Part shown: one piece after another, positions 35,894-44,191 of the stretch
How positions within the stretch are numbered: position 1 is the first letter of the stretch
Layout of the letters: the number at the start of each line of letters is the position of its first letter
Origin: Roseicella frigidaeris
Lineage (GTDB): Bacteria; Pseudomonadota; Alphaproteobacteria; Acetobacterales; Acetobacteraceae
Assembly (NCBI RefSeq): GCF_003258945.1
Contig: NZ_QLIX01000003.1
Location: 310,001-374,000, forward strand
Reading direction: 5' to 3'
Length of the DNA stretch: 64,000 nt
Notes under the pieces: model-generated
Databases searched by the model: none
What the model was told of the DNA's origin: nothing
The model's input: only the letters and a program-made list of their open reading frames with translations
Translations under genes and position numbers: made by a program

Positions 35894-36406
35894 TCAGTAG
35901 GTGAGCGTCACCGTCACCACGTCGGTGTAGATGCCGGGCGCCGTGTTCTGCGAGGCGGGGATCCGGCCGTAGACGGTGATGAGCTGGGGCAGGATGGTGC
36001 CCGTCCCGGTCACGGTGGCGGTGCCGCCGGTGCCGTCGCCCCAGACCACGCTGCGCGCCGCCGTGGTGTAGAGCGAGTAGGTCAGGGAGTTGGTCAGGAA
36101 GCTCATCGCGCGCTGGGCGAGGGTGGCGCCGCTGCCGAGGCCCTTGTCGAGGCTCAGCGTGTAGGTGGTGCCCGGCGTGCAGGTGACGGTCAGGTCCGCC
36201 TGCGCGTCCGAGGCGGCGGTCGGCGCGTAGTTGCCGAAGACCATCGGCAGGGCGACGACGAGGCAGGTCGACAGCACGGTCGCGGACACCGCCATGGTCG
36301 CGGTCGTCGCGGCCGCCGCGGCGGGGTGCGGGCGCAGCGGCGCGACGACGGCCGCGGCGGAGGCGAGGAGGCCAAAGGCCAACCCCAGCAAGGATTTTGC
36401 CTGCAT
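35894..36406 (-). CDS. Spore coat U (SCPU) domain major pilin-like protein
   Basis: 170 aa. Signal peptide of about 33 residues (MQAKSLLGLAFGLLASAAAV, cleaved after AAAA). SCPU domain with STCLVVALPMVFGNYAPTA, LTVTCTPGTTYTLSLDKG, LYTTAARSVVWGDGTGG and TVYGRIPASQNTAPGIYTDV ending VTLTY. It is the first gene of the operon and divergent from nothing; its promoter must lie in the AT-rich stretch 36407-36540. It is presumably the major subunit. Confidence 0.88.
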   Translation of the reverse strand: MQAKSLLGLAFGLLASAAAVVAPLRPHPAAAAATTATMAVSATVLSTCLVVALPMVFGNYAPTAASDAQADLTVTCTPGTTYTLSLDKGLGSGATLAQRAMSFLTNSLTYSLYTTAARSVVWGDGTGGTATVTGTGTILPQLITVYGRIPASQNTAPGIYTDVVTVTLTY

Positions 36407-36577
36407 TGCTCAGTCCCATTGTCGTTGCATTATTGCAGACGAACCAGCGAGTAGTTCCTATGGGAACCGAGCCATAATCATCAGTACAGAATCTAGTTGC
36501 GAATCACAAACGAAACAGGCTTTTCCCGAAGGGCCGGCAACGGCGTGAGGCCCTGATGCGGGCTGCCCGGCCCGGGC

Positions 36578-37663
36578 TCAGGAGGCCGCGTCGGGCTTGC
36601 GGCGGAGGACGCGGCCGGTGACGTTGTTGCGCCAGAGATCGGCCGGCCGCAGGTAGCGCAGCGCGACCTCGCTGGAGTGGTGCCGGGTCTGGCGCATGAT
36701 GTCGCCGAGCCCGGCGCCCGCCTCCGCCGCCGCGGTGGCCAGCCCGGCGCGCAGGCTGTGCCCGGAATAGCGGCCGGGATCGGGCAGCCCGCCGGCCGCC
36801 GCCGCCTGCTTCACCAGCCGCCACACCGCCTTGTCGGACAGCCCGGCGCCGGTCGGGCGGTCCCGCCGCGTCACGGCGCAGAAGAGCGGCCGCCCGGCAT
36901 CGCTGCCGCCGCCCGCCAGGTCCGGCGCCCGCCGCCGGAAGGCCAGCCAGCCCGCCAGGGCGGCGGCCGGGCAGAAGCCGTCCTCCTCCGGGTTGGCGCA
37001 GACCGCGACCTCCTCCCCGCGGCCCTGCGGATCGGTCTTGGAGCGGCGCACCAGCAGGCGCAGCCCGCGGCCGGGCACCAGCTCGACATCGCCGAGCGCA
37101 AGGCCCACCAGCTCGCTCCGCCGCAGCGCCGCGGCGAAGCCGAGCAGCAGCATGGCCCGGTCGCGCGCCCCGCGCGCGGTGCCGCCGGGCGGGCAGGCGG
37201 CGAGCATGAGGCGCAGCGCCTCCGGCCCCGCCGCGGCGGCGCGGCGGCGCGGCCGGACGCCGTGGCTGCGGGCGATGCCCTCCAGCACCATGGCGAGGCG
37301 CGGGTCGCGCGGGTCGAGCGGCACGCCGGCCAGGCGATGCGCCGCCTGGATCGCCGCCAGGTGCACGCGCAGGCTGGCCACGGCGAGGCCCGCATCCGCC
37401 CGGCCCACGGCATACATGGCGATGGTCTCGGGGTCGCCGGCCAGCGGGTTGCGGCCGAGCCCGCGGCACCAGCCGGCATAGGCCTGCCAGGCCGAGCGGT
37501 AGGCGCGTCGCGTGCCCTCGCCCCGCGCCCGGGTGGCATAGACCGCGGCGCGGGCGGCCAGCGCCCGCAGCGCCTCGGCACGCGCCGCGCCCTGCGGCAC
37601 GACCAGCGTCCCGAAGAGCTCCGTCTCCAGCGCCAGGTCGGCGTCATCCTCGGGGCGATGCAT
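36578..37663 (-). CDS. Tyrosine recombinase / phage-type integrase
   Basis: 361 aa. An N-terminal core-binding domain (about 35-135: TRARGEGTRRAYRSAWQAYA) and a catalytic domain (about 150-350) are seen. Catalytic residues by motif: Arg in ALRRSELVGL, Lys in RRSKTDPQGRG, HxxR in YSGHSLRAGLAT, His in IMRQTRHHSSEVA, and the Tyr nucleophile in ALRYLRPADLW. This group of stand-alone recombinases is frequent in alphaproteobacterial genomes. No cognate excisionase, attachment repeat, tRNA or phage gene is nearby, so it may be a domesticated recombinase. Confidence 0.88.
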   Translation of the reverse strand: MHRPEDDADLALETELFGTLVVPQGAARAEALRALAARAAVYATRARGEGTRRAYRSAWQAYAGWCRGLGRNPLAGDPETIAMYAVGRADAGLAVASLRVHLAAIQAAHRLAGVPLDPRDPRLAMVLEGIARSHGVRPRRRAAAAGPEALRLMLAACPPGGTARGARDRAMLLLGFAAALRRSELVGLALGDVELVPGRGLRLLVRRSKTDPQGRGEEVAVCANPEEDGFCPAAALAGWLAFRRRAPDLAGGGSDAGRPLFCAVTRRDRPTGAGLSDKAVWRLVKQAAAAGGLPDPGRYSGHSLRAGLATAAAEAGAGLGDIMRQTRHHSSEVALRYLRPADLWRNNVTGRVLRRKPDAAS

Positions 37664-37744
37664 GCGGCCTCGTCCGGCGACTCGCGCCGCAGCATAGCGG
37701 ATCGCGCCCCGGCCCGCAGGCCGCGGGGCCGCGCCGCGGCCGCC

Positions 37745-38572
37745 CTACTCCAGCGTCTGCACGAGGCTCGCATGCACCCAGCCGAGCGGGGCCGGGTCGC
37801 CGACGCGCATCCAGCCGCCGGGCGCCCGCTCGAGGATGTCGAGCGTCTTGCCGCGCGGCAGCACGCCGATCACCGAGGCGCCGCCGCCGGGCCCGGTGCG
37901 CAGGTTGACCGGCGAGCGCACGGCGATCCGGCCGAGCACGGGCGCGGCCGGGCGGGCGCCGCCGCCCTCGGCCGGCGCGGCGGCGGGGGCGCCGGAGGTG
38001 ACGGCGGCCGGCGCCGCCGGGCCAGCGGGCGCTCCCTGCGCCATGGGCGGGGCGGCCGGGGGCGGCGCATCCGTCGTCGGCGCGGGCTGCACGGGCGGGG
38101 AGGCCGTCGCGTCGCGGCAGAAGCGCTGCCGCGCCAGATAGAGCGCGCGCATGCCGCCCGGCCCGTCGGCGAGGAAGACCTCCGTGCTGGTCGTGGCCGG
38201 CCGGCTGCCGCTCGCCGGCCGTTCCAGCCGCACGCGGACGGCGAAATCCGCCCAGGTGCCGCCGGTGCGCGGGCCGGCCAGCACGCGGCCGCAGACCCCG
38301 CGCTCCTCCTCGAGCGCCGCGTTGAACCGATAGACCACCAGCTCGCGCCAGTCGGGGCTCGCCTCGCCCGCCGGCAGCGCCTGGGCGACCGCCTCCCGGC
38401 CGGCCGCCTCGGCGATGGCCGACCAGTCGGAGGGCGGCGCGGCGCCGATCATGCGGTGGAGCAGGACGGCCACGAGGCCGAGGACGGGGACCGCCGCCGC
38501 GACCCAGGCGAGGCCGGGCCGGCCCCGCCTGCCGGTCGGCCCGGTCCTGTCCCCCGCGATCATCCTCGCCAT
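37745..38572 (-). CDS. Membrane-anchored protein with bacterial SH3 domain
   Basis: 275 aa. One N-terminal membrane helix (LAWVAAAVPVLGLVAVLLH), a middle domain (about 50-150) with two cysteines (ERGVCGRVLAG, RQRFCRDA), a Pro/Ala/Gly-rich linker of about 60 residues, and a C-terminal SH3b domain: VRSPVNLRTGPGGGASVIG then PRGKTLDILERAPGGWMRV and GWVHASLVQ. SH3b domains usually bind cell-wall peptides. The 288-base gap 38573-38860 shows no gene. Confidence 0.75.
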   Translation of the reverse strand: MARMIAGDRTGPTGRRGRPGLAWVAAAVPVLGLVAVLLHRMIGAAPPSDWSAIAEAAGREAVAQALPAGEASPDWRELVVYRFNAALEEERGVCGRVLAGPRTGGTWADFAVRVRLERPASGSRPATTSTEVFLADGPGGMRALYLARQRFCRDATASPPVQPAPTTDAPPPAAPPMAQGAPAGPAAPAAVTSGAPAAAPAEGGGARPAAPVLGRIAVRSPVNLRTGPGGGASVIGVLPRGKTLDILERAPGGWMRVGDPAPLGWVHASLVQTLE

Positions 38573-38860
38573 GCCGCCTCTCCGGTTGCCGCGCGGCGAA
38601 CCGGCCGCGACCCATTGCGCCCCCTGGCCCGCAGCCCCGGCCCGCCCGTGCCGTCACGGCCCCTCTGCGGCGCGCAGTGGGCGCACGACGACAAGCCCGG
38701 CCGATCCGGTCGCAGCGGATCCACGCAGCATCGGAACACGGCGACAGGCTATCCGACGGCAACCGGGGCGGCGATTCACAGGCCTGTCCGGCAGCGTATT
38801 GTTGATGCCCCGCCTCGCCGCCGCCGCGGCCGGCCCCGCGCCTGGCGCGGGCCGCCGGCC

Positions 38861-39313
38861 TCAGGCATGGACGTGCAGATGCCGGTGCGCCCCGGCGCCA
38901 TGGTCGTGGCGCGTCTCCTCAAGCCGGGCCGGGACGAGGTGCAGGGCATGGTGGCGGACGCCGCGCTGGCTGGTGACCGAATCCGCGAACCGCCGGACGG
39001 CGTCCGACGGGCCGCGCAGCACCACGATCTCGAGCCGGGCCTGATGATCGAGCTGCACCTGCTGGATCGCCACCACGAGATCGTGATGGTCGTGCTGGGC
39101 CTGCGCCAGCCGCTGCGCCAGGCCGCGGACGGCGTGGTCGTACACGTAGGAGAGGGTGGCGATGCAGGGCAGCTCGGGGGCCGCGTCGCGCTTCGCCGCC
39201 GCGCGCACCAGGTCGCGGATGGCCTCCGACCGGCTGCCATAGCCCTTCTCCGCCACCAGCGCGTCGATCGTCGCCAGCAGCGCCTCGTCGATGGTGATGG
39301 TGATGCGGTCCAA
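38861..39313 (-). CDS. NikR-family ribbon-helix-helix metalloregulator with altered nickel site
   Basis: 150 aa. The N-terminal ribbon-helix-helix (MDRITITIDEALLATIDALV, then SRSEAIRDLVR) and ACT-type metal domain match NikR, including SYVYDHAVRGL and ADSVTSQRGVRHHALH. Aligned by eye to E. coli NikR, His76 is kept (H in AQHDHHDL), but the other nickel ligands are changed: His87 to Gln and His89 to Gln (IQQVQLDHQ) and Cys95 to Arg (QARLEI). The C-terminal tail carries many extra histidines (ETRHDHGAGAHRHLHVHA). So it should bind a different metal or use the tail. It is divergent from a TonB receptor gene, with GTATGAG half-sites between them, and so probably represses that receptor. Confidence 0.8.
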   Translation of the reverse strand: MDRITITIDEALLATIDALVAEKGYGSRSEAIRDLVRAAAKRDAAPELPCIATLSYVYDHAVRGLAQRLAQAQHDHHDLVVAIQQVQLDHQARLEIVVLRGPSDAVRRFADSVTSQRGVRHHALHLVPARLEETRHDHGAGAHRHLHVHA

Positions 39314-39368
39314 GCCTGCCTCCCGATATCGACATCCTGTCCGCCCGCCGCCATCATCGGCAAGGTCG

Positions 39369-39396
39369 GTATGAGCAATCGAACGCTTCGTATGAG
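39369..39396 (+). promoter_or_regulatory. Two direct GTATGAG half-sites, likely NikR-type operator
   Basis: GTATGAG occurs at 39369-39375 and at 39390-39396, 21 bases apart start to start, about two helical turns. The E. coli NikR operator is GTATGA-N16-TCATAC, an inverted arrangement; here the half-sites face the same way. They lie between the NikR-like gene and the TonB receptor, the second one just ahead of the receptor's AGGAGGGGGG ribosome-binding site. Confidence 0.6.
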
Positions 39397-39414
39397 GAGC
39401 GCGAAGGAGGGGGG

Positions 39415-41457
39415 ATGCGCCGTGCCGGAGCGGGGGCCCTGCTGTGCCTGGCCATGCTGGCCTCCGGGCGCCTGGCCGCAGCGCAGACCCTGACGCTGCC
39501 CCCGCTCGAGGTGACCGACGCCGCGCCGGAGCCCGACCCCGCCGCCAGCGCGCATGATGTGCCGCGCGAGGAGATCGCCGCGCGTCCCATCGCCCGGACC
39601 GGCGAGGTGCTGGAGGCCGCGCCCGGCCTGATCGTGACGCAGCACAGCGGCGAGGGGAAGGCGAACCAGTATTTCCTGCGCGGCTTCAACCTCGACCACG
39701 GCACCGACCTTGCGATCCAGATCGACGGCATGCCGGTCAACATGCCGACCCATGCGCATGGCCAGGGCTATGCCGACACCAATTTCCTCATCCCCGAGCT
39801 GCTCGACGGCATCCGGGTGCGCAAGGGCCCCTACTACGCCGATGACGGTGATTTCGCCACGGCCGGCAGCCTGCGCCTCGGCCTGGTCAACACGCTCGAC
39901 CGGCCGATCCTGCAGGGCACGGTCGGCAGCTTCGGCTATTGGCGCGGGCTGGCGGCGGGCTCGACGGCGCTCGGCGCCGGCCGCCTGCTCGGCGCGGTGG
40001 AGGCCACGACCTATGACGGGCCCTGGGACCGCCCGGATGCGCTGCGCCGCGCCAACGGGATGCTGCGCTACAGCCAGGGCACCGAGCTGGACGGCGTCTC
40101 GCTGACCGGCATGGCCTATGCCGGGCGCTGGCACTCCACCGACCAGGTCGCGGCGCGCGCCTTCTCGGAGGGCCTGATCGACCGCTTCGGCACGCTCGAC
40201 CCGACCGATGGCGGCCGCGCCCGGCGCGCCAGCCTCTCCGGCCGCTGGGCGCGCACCGGCGATTACGGCACCACGCGGGTGAGCGCCTATGCCATCCGCT
40301 CGACGCTCGATCTCTACAACAACTTCACCTACTTCCTCGACGATCCGGTGAACGGCGACCAGTTCCTGCAGCGGGACCGGCGCTGGATCCTCGGCGGCGA
40401 GGCGACGCACAGCCTGCCCTGGACCCTGTTCGGCCGCGCCGCCGAGACGCGCATCGGGGTGCAGGCCCGGCATGACGCGATCCGCCTCGGCCTGTTCCGC
40501 TCGGCGAGCCGCAGCCTGCTCTCGACGGTGCGGGAGGACCGGGTGGAGCAGCACAGCCTCGGCGTCTTCAGCGACACGGTGATCCGGCCGCTGGACTGGC
40601 TGCGGCTGACGGGCGGCCTCCGCGGCGACTGGGTCGGCGGCCGGGTGCGCAGCGACACGGCGGCGAATTCGGGGGAGGCCGGCGAGTGGATCGCCAGCCC
40701 CAAGCTCGGCCTGGTGCTCGGCCCCTGGTGGGCGACGGAGCTCTTCCTCAATGCCGGCACCGGCTTCCACAGCAACGACCTGCGCGGCGCCACCATCCAG
40801 GTCGATCCGAACGACCGGCTGACCCCGCTTTCCCGCGTGCCGCTGCTGGTGCGGGCGCGCGGCGCCGAGATCGGCATCGCCACGCGCGCCATCCCGGATC
40901 TCGACAGCCGCCTCGCCGTCTTCGCGCTCACCCTCGGCTCGGAGATCCTGTTCGTCGGCGATGCCGGGACCACCGAGGCGAGCCGGCCCAGCCGGCGGCT
41001 CGGCATCGAATGGACCAACCACTACCGGCCGCTGCCCTGGCTCGGCCTCGACCTCGATGTCAGCGCGACGCGGGCGCGGTTCTCGGATGGCGAGGGGGCG
41101 GGGCGGCACATCCCCGGCGCGCCCAACCTGGTCATGGCGGCCGGCGTCACGCTCGACCGGGGGCTCGGCTGGTTCGGCACGGCGAGGCTGCGCTATTTCG
41201 GCGCGCGCCCCCTCACCGAGGACGACAGCGAACGCTCCCGCGCCACCGCGCTGGTGAATGCGCGCATCGGCTACCGCTTCGCCAACGGCCTGCAGGCCTT
41301 CCTCGACGCCTACAACCTGTTCAATATCAAGGCGAGCCAGATCGACTACTTCTACGCCTCGCGCCTGCCGGGCGAGCCGCCGGAGGGCATCGCCGACCGC
41401 CACTTCCACCCGGTCGAGCCCCTGGCGGTGCGCTTCAGCCTGGTGGCCAGCCTGTAG
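39415..41457 (+). CDS. TonB-dependent outer-membrane receptor
   Basis: 680 aa. Signal peptide MRRAGAGALLCLAMLASGRL ending AAAQ. Plug domain (about 40-150) with ARTGEVLEAAPGLIVTQHSG, YFLRGFNLDHGTDLAIQIDG, HAHGQGYADTNFLIPELLDG and RVRKGPYYADDGDF; the barrel ends with FSLVASL. This family, with the NMPTHAHGQGY segment, is a widespread receptor for which the ligand is not established; several members are thought to take up nickel or cobalt complexes. The divergent NikR-like gene supports a metal chelate as the substrate. It lies in the outer membrane and needs TonB-ExbBD, which is not in this window. Confidence 0.88.
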   Translation: MRRAGAGALLCLAMLASGRLAAAQTLTLPPLEVTDAAPEPDPAASAHDVPREEIAARPIARTGEVLEAAPGLIVTQHSGEGKANQYFLRGFNLDHGTDLAIQIDGMPVNMPTHAHGQGYADTNFLIPELLDGIRVRKGPYYADDGDFATAGSLRLGLVNTLDRPILQGTVGSFGYWRGLAAGSTALGAGRLLGAVEATTYDGPWDRPDALRRANGMLRYSQGTELDGVSLTGMAYAGRWHSTDQVAARAFSEGLIDRFGTLDPTDGGRARRASLSGRWARTGDYGTTRVSAYAIRSTLDLYNNFTYFLDDPVNGDQFLQRDRRWILGGEATHSLPWTLFGRAAETRIGVQARHDAIRLGLFRSASRSLLSTVREDRVEQHSLGVFSDTVIRPLDWLRLTGGLRGDWVGGRVRSDTAANSGEAGEWIASPKLGLVLGPWWATELFLNAGTGFHSNDLRGATIQVDPNDRLTPLSRVPLLVRARGAEIGIATRAIPDLDSRLAVFALTLGSEILFVGDAGTTEASRPSRRLGIEWTNHYRPLPWLGLDLDVSATRARFSDGEGAGRHIPGAPNLVMAAGVTLDRGLGWFGTARLRYFGARPLTEDDSERSRATALVNARIGYRFANGLQAFLDAYNLFNIKASQIDYFYASRLPGEPPEGIADRHFHPVEPLAVRFSLVASL

Positions 41458-41510
41458 GCCGCCGCCCCGCGCCTTGCGCCCTCCCCTTGCGCTGACTGGG
41501 GAGATGCTTG

Positions 41511-41533
41511 ACGCGCGGTGACGCGCCGCGCGT
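41511..41533. terminator. Short hairpin after TonB receptor
   Basis: ACGCGCGG (41511-41518) pairs with CCGCGCGT (41526-41533) around a seven-base loop, 53 bases after the receptor stop codon and 50 bases before the next gene. Following bases AATAGG are only mildly AT-rich. A possible weak terminator. Confidence 0.35.
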
Positions 41534-41582
41534 AATAGGTCGCGGTTCGTTGCGCGAGCCAAAAGCAGAAGGGGAGGGGCTT

Positions 41583-42461
41583 ATGTTCCGGAAGGGCATG
41601 GCAGCCATGGCTGCCATCGTTGCAGGCCTGTGCCTCGGCCATCCATCCAGGGCGCAGGACCTCAAGCTCTACGCCTTCAGCTCGGGCGCGCTGACGCTCG
41701 GCAAGGGCGCGCTGGTGAACAACGCGCCGATGGAGCCCGCCATCCAGGTGCCAGTCGGCTTCTATCTCATCCGGCATCCGAAGGGCAACGTGCTGTTCGA
41801 CACCGGCAACAACGACCGGATCATCACCGACCCCGGCTATTGGGGCGCCGCCTTCACCGCGATGAAGCCGGTGAACACGCCCGACGTGGCGATCGACGCG
41901 CAGCTGAAGAAGATCGGCCTCACCCCGGACGACATCGCCTATGTCGTGCCGAGCCACCTGCATCTCGACCATGGCGGCAATGTCGGGAAATTCCCGAAAT
42001 CGACCATCGTCGTGCAGAAGACGGAGATCCAGAACGCCTTCTGGCCGGAGCCGGGGACCGGCGGGCCCTACATGATCGGCGACGTCATGCCGCTGCGCTC
42101 GGCCAACACGGACAACCCGAACGCCGTCAAGATGATCCAGCTCGATGGCGATCTCGACCTCTTCGGCGACGGGACGCTCATCGTGAAGCGCTGGGTCGCG
42201 CATACGCCGGGCAGCCAGATGATGACGGTGCGGCTGAAGAACACGGGCCTCACCATCCTCACCGGCGACAACGTCTATTTCCGCGAGAACGTCGAGAAGA
42301 ACGTGCCGCCCAGCATCAGCCTGGCCTATTCGCCGACCGGCTTCTTCACCGCCTTCGAGTGGATCCGGATGATGATGGCGACGCAGAACGCCAACTTCTT
42401 CACGGCGCACGACCCGGACGCCTTCAAGGCCATGAAGAAGGCCCCGGAATTCTACGACTGA
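41583..42461 (+). CDS. Secreted metallo-beta-lactamase-fold hydrolase (AHL-lactonase-like)
   Basis: 292 aa from the ATG at 41583, preceded by GGGGAGGGG. Signal peptide MFRKGMAAMAAIVAGLCLGH ending SRAQ. Zinc ligands: H125-x-H127-x-D129-H130 in VPSHLHLDHGG, His in WVAHTPGSQMM, Asp in LTGDNVYF, and a final His in FFTAHDPDAF. This is the set seen in N-acyl-homoserine lactone lactonases of the AiiA/AttM type, but these are usually cytoplasmic; this protein is exported. It may quench signals in the periplasm or hydrolyse another lactone. Confidence 0.8.
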   Translation: MFRKGMAAMAAIVAGLCLGHPSRAQDLKLYAFSSGALTLGKGALVNNAPMEPAIQVPVGFYLIRHPKGNVLFDTGNNDRIITDPGYWGAAFTAMKPVNTPDVAIDAQLKKIGLTPDDIAYVVPSHLHLDHGGNVGKFPKSTIVVQKTEIQNAFWPEPGTGGPYMIGDVMPLRSANTDNPNAVKMIQLDGDLDLFGDGTLIVKRWVAHTPGSQMMTVRLKNTGLTILTGDNVYFRENVEKNVPPSISLAYSPTGFFTAFEWIRMMMATQNANFFTAHDPDAFKAMKKAPEFYD

Positions 42462-42552
42462 GCCCATCCGGCCGACGCGCAACGGGCCGGCCCCGGGGCC
42501 GGCCCGCGCCTGAATGGCCCGCGCCTGGATGGATCGCAGGAACCCTCGCCCC

Positions 42553-43491
42553 ATGGTCGTCGTCTCCGTCGAGGGGCTGAGCAAGGCCTATGGCCGCCAT
42601 CGCGCCGTCGATGACGTGAGCTTCGAGGTCCAGGACCGGGAGGTGCTGGGCCTCCTCGGCCCGAACGGCTCCGGCAAGACCACCATCCTCCGCATCCTGA
42701 CCGGCTATCTGCAGCCGAGCGCCGGCACGGTGCGCATCGACGGCATCGACGTGGTGCGGGATGGCCGGGCGGCACGGGCGCGGATCGGCTACGTGCCGGA
42801 GAACGCGCCGCTCTACGGCCATATGCGGGTGAACGAATTCCTCGACTTCATGGGCCGCCTGCACGGGCTGCCCGAGGCGGCGCTGCGCCGCGGCATGGCG
42901 GAGGCCCGGCGCCGCCTCGCGCTCGACGCGGTGGCGGAGACCCCGATCGGCCGCCTGTCGCGCGGCTACCGGCAGCGCGTCGCCATCGCCCAGGCGGTGC
43001 TGCACGGGCCGCGGCTGCTGATCCTCGACGAGCCGACCAACGGCCTCGATCCGCGCCAGGTCATCGAGCTGCGCGGCCTGCTGCGCGACATGGCGCGCGA
43101 CTGCGCGGTGCTCGTCACCTCGCACATCCTGGCCGAGATGGAGCGCGTGGCCGACCGGGTGGCGATCCTGCTGGATGGCAGGCTGCTGACGGTGCAGCGG
43201 ATCGGCCAGCGCCGCCAGCGCATCGGGCTGCGCCTCCGCGCGCCCGCGGCGCAGGCGGCGGCGGTGGCGCAGGCGCTCGGCGCGGTGCCGGGCCTCCTTG
43301 GCCTGGCGGCCGAGCCGGAGGCGGAGCCGGGCCTCGCCGCATGGCGGCTCGAGGCGGAGGATGCGGCGGCGGCGGGGCGCATCGCCGCCCGGCTCCACGG
43401 CCTCGGCCTCGCCAGCCTGGAGCCGCTCGATGCCCCCTCCGACCTCGAGACCCTCTTCCTGCGGCTGACCGCGAGCAAGGCGATCCATTGA
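42553..43491 (+). CDS. ABC transporter ATP-binding protein
   Basis: 312 aa from the ATG at 42553 (an ATG at 42514 is also in frame). Walker A LLGPNGSGKTT (about residue 35), Q-loop near YVPENAPLYG, signature LSRGYRQRV, Walker B LLILDEPTNGLDP, and the His switch TSHILAEM are all present. The C-terminal extension (about 215-312) is unlike plain ATPases. The signature and gene order match GldA/NosF-like ATPases paired with an ABC-2 permease and GldG-like protein. Its stop overlaps the permease start by four bases. Confidence 0.87.
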   Translation: MVVVSVEGLSKAYGRHRAVDDVSFEVQDREVLGLLGPNGSGKTTILRILTGYLQPSAGTVRIDGIDVVRDGRAARARIGYVPENAPLYGHMRVNEFLDFMGRLHGLPEAALRRGMAEARRRLALDAVAETPIGRLSRGYRQRVAIAQAVLHGPRLLILDEPTNGLDPRQVIELRGLLRDMARDCAVLVTSHILAEMERVADRVAILLDGRLLTVQRIGQRRQRIGLRLRAPAAQAAAVAQALGAVPGLLGLAAEPEAEPGLAAWRLEAEDAAAAGRIAARLHGLGLASLEPLDAPSDLETLFLRLTASKAIH

Positions 43492-44189
43492 CGCGCTTCC
43501 TGGCCCTGGCGGAGAAGGAGACCCGCGCCCTCTTCGCCTCCCCCATCGCCTATGCGGTGATCGCCGTCTTCCTGCTGCTGAACGGCTACACCTTCGCGGT
43601 GACGCTGTTCCTGACCAAGCAGGCGACGCTCGCGCACATCTTCTTCCAGGCGGCCGTGCAGCTCATCCTGCTCGTGCCGCTGGTGACCATGCGGCAATTC
43701 GCCGAGGAGCGCCGCGGCGGCACGCTCGAGCTGCTGCTGACCGCCCCGGTGCACGAGGCGGAGATCGTGCTCGCCAAATTCGCCGCCTCGATGCTGCTGC
43801 TGCTGGCGATGATCGCCGGCACCCTGGTCTATGCGCTGATCCTCGGCCGCTTCGGCGCGCCGGATTGGGGGCCGGTCTATTCCGGCTATCTCGGGCTGCT
43901 GCTGCTGGGCGCGGCGCTGGTGGCGATCGGGCTGGCCGTCTCCGCCCTCGCCAGCAACCAGATCGTCGCGGCGGTGGTCTCGCTCGGCCTGTTCGGCCTG
44001 CTCTGGGCGATCGACAGCTGGGCCGCGGTGCTGCCCGCCCCGGCCGACAATTGGGTGCTCGGCCTGTCGCTGCTGGCGCGGTTCACCCCCTTCGCGGTCG
44101 GCGCGATGTACCTCTCCGATTTCGGCTTCTTCCTGGTGCTGGCGCTGCTGGGGCTGTTCCTCACGGTGCGCGCCCTGGTGCGGCGCTGA
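43488..44189 (+). CDS. ABC-2 type permease (GldF-like)
   Basis: 233 aa from a TTG start at 43488 that overlaps the ATPase stop (TTGA). Six hydrophobic segments are visible. Conserved GldF-type marks: ALAEKETRALFASPIAY, MRQFAEERRGGTLELLLTAP (the loop before helix 3), and SNQIVAAVVSLGLFGLLW. The Glu-rich EERRGGTLELL segment contacts the ATPase in this family. Two bases separate it from the next gene. Confidence 0.85.
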   Translation: MTRFLALAEKETRALFASPIAYAVIAVFLLLNGYTFAVTLFLTKQATLAHIFFQAAVQLILLVPLVTMRQFAEERRGGTLELLLTAPVHEAEIVLAKFAASMLLLLAMIAGTLVYALILGRFGAPDWGPVYSGYLGLLLLGAALVAIGLAVSALASNQIVAAVVSLGLFGLLWAIDSWAAVLPAPADNWVLGLSLLARFTPFAVGAMYLSDFGFFLVLALLGLFLTVRALVRR

Positions 44190-44191
44190 CC

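Noticed and set aside
36578-37663. Tyrosine recombinase as evidence for a prophage or integrative element
   Set aside because: No attachment-site repeats, tRNA, excisionase, or phage structural genes were found around it, so I call it a stand-alone recombinase.
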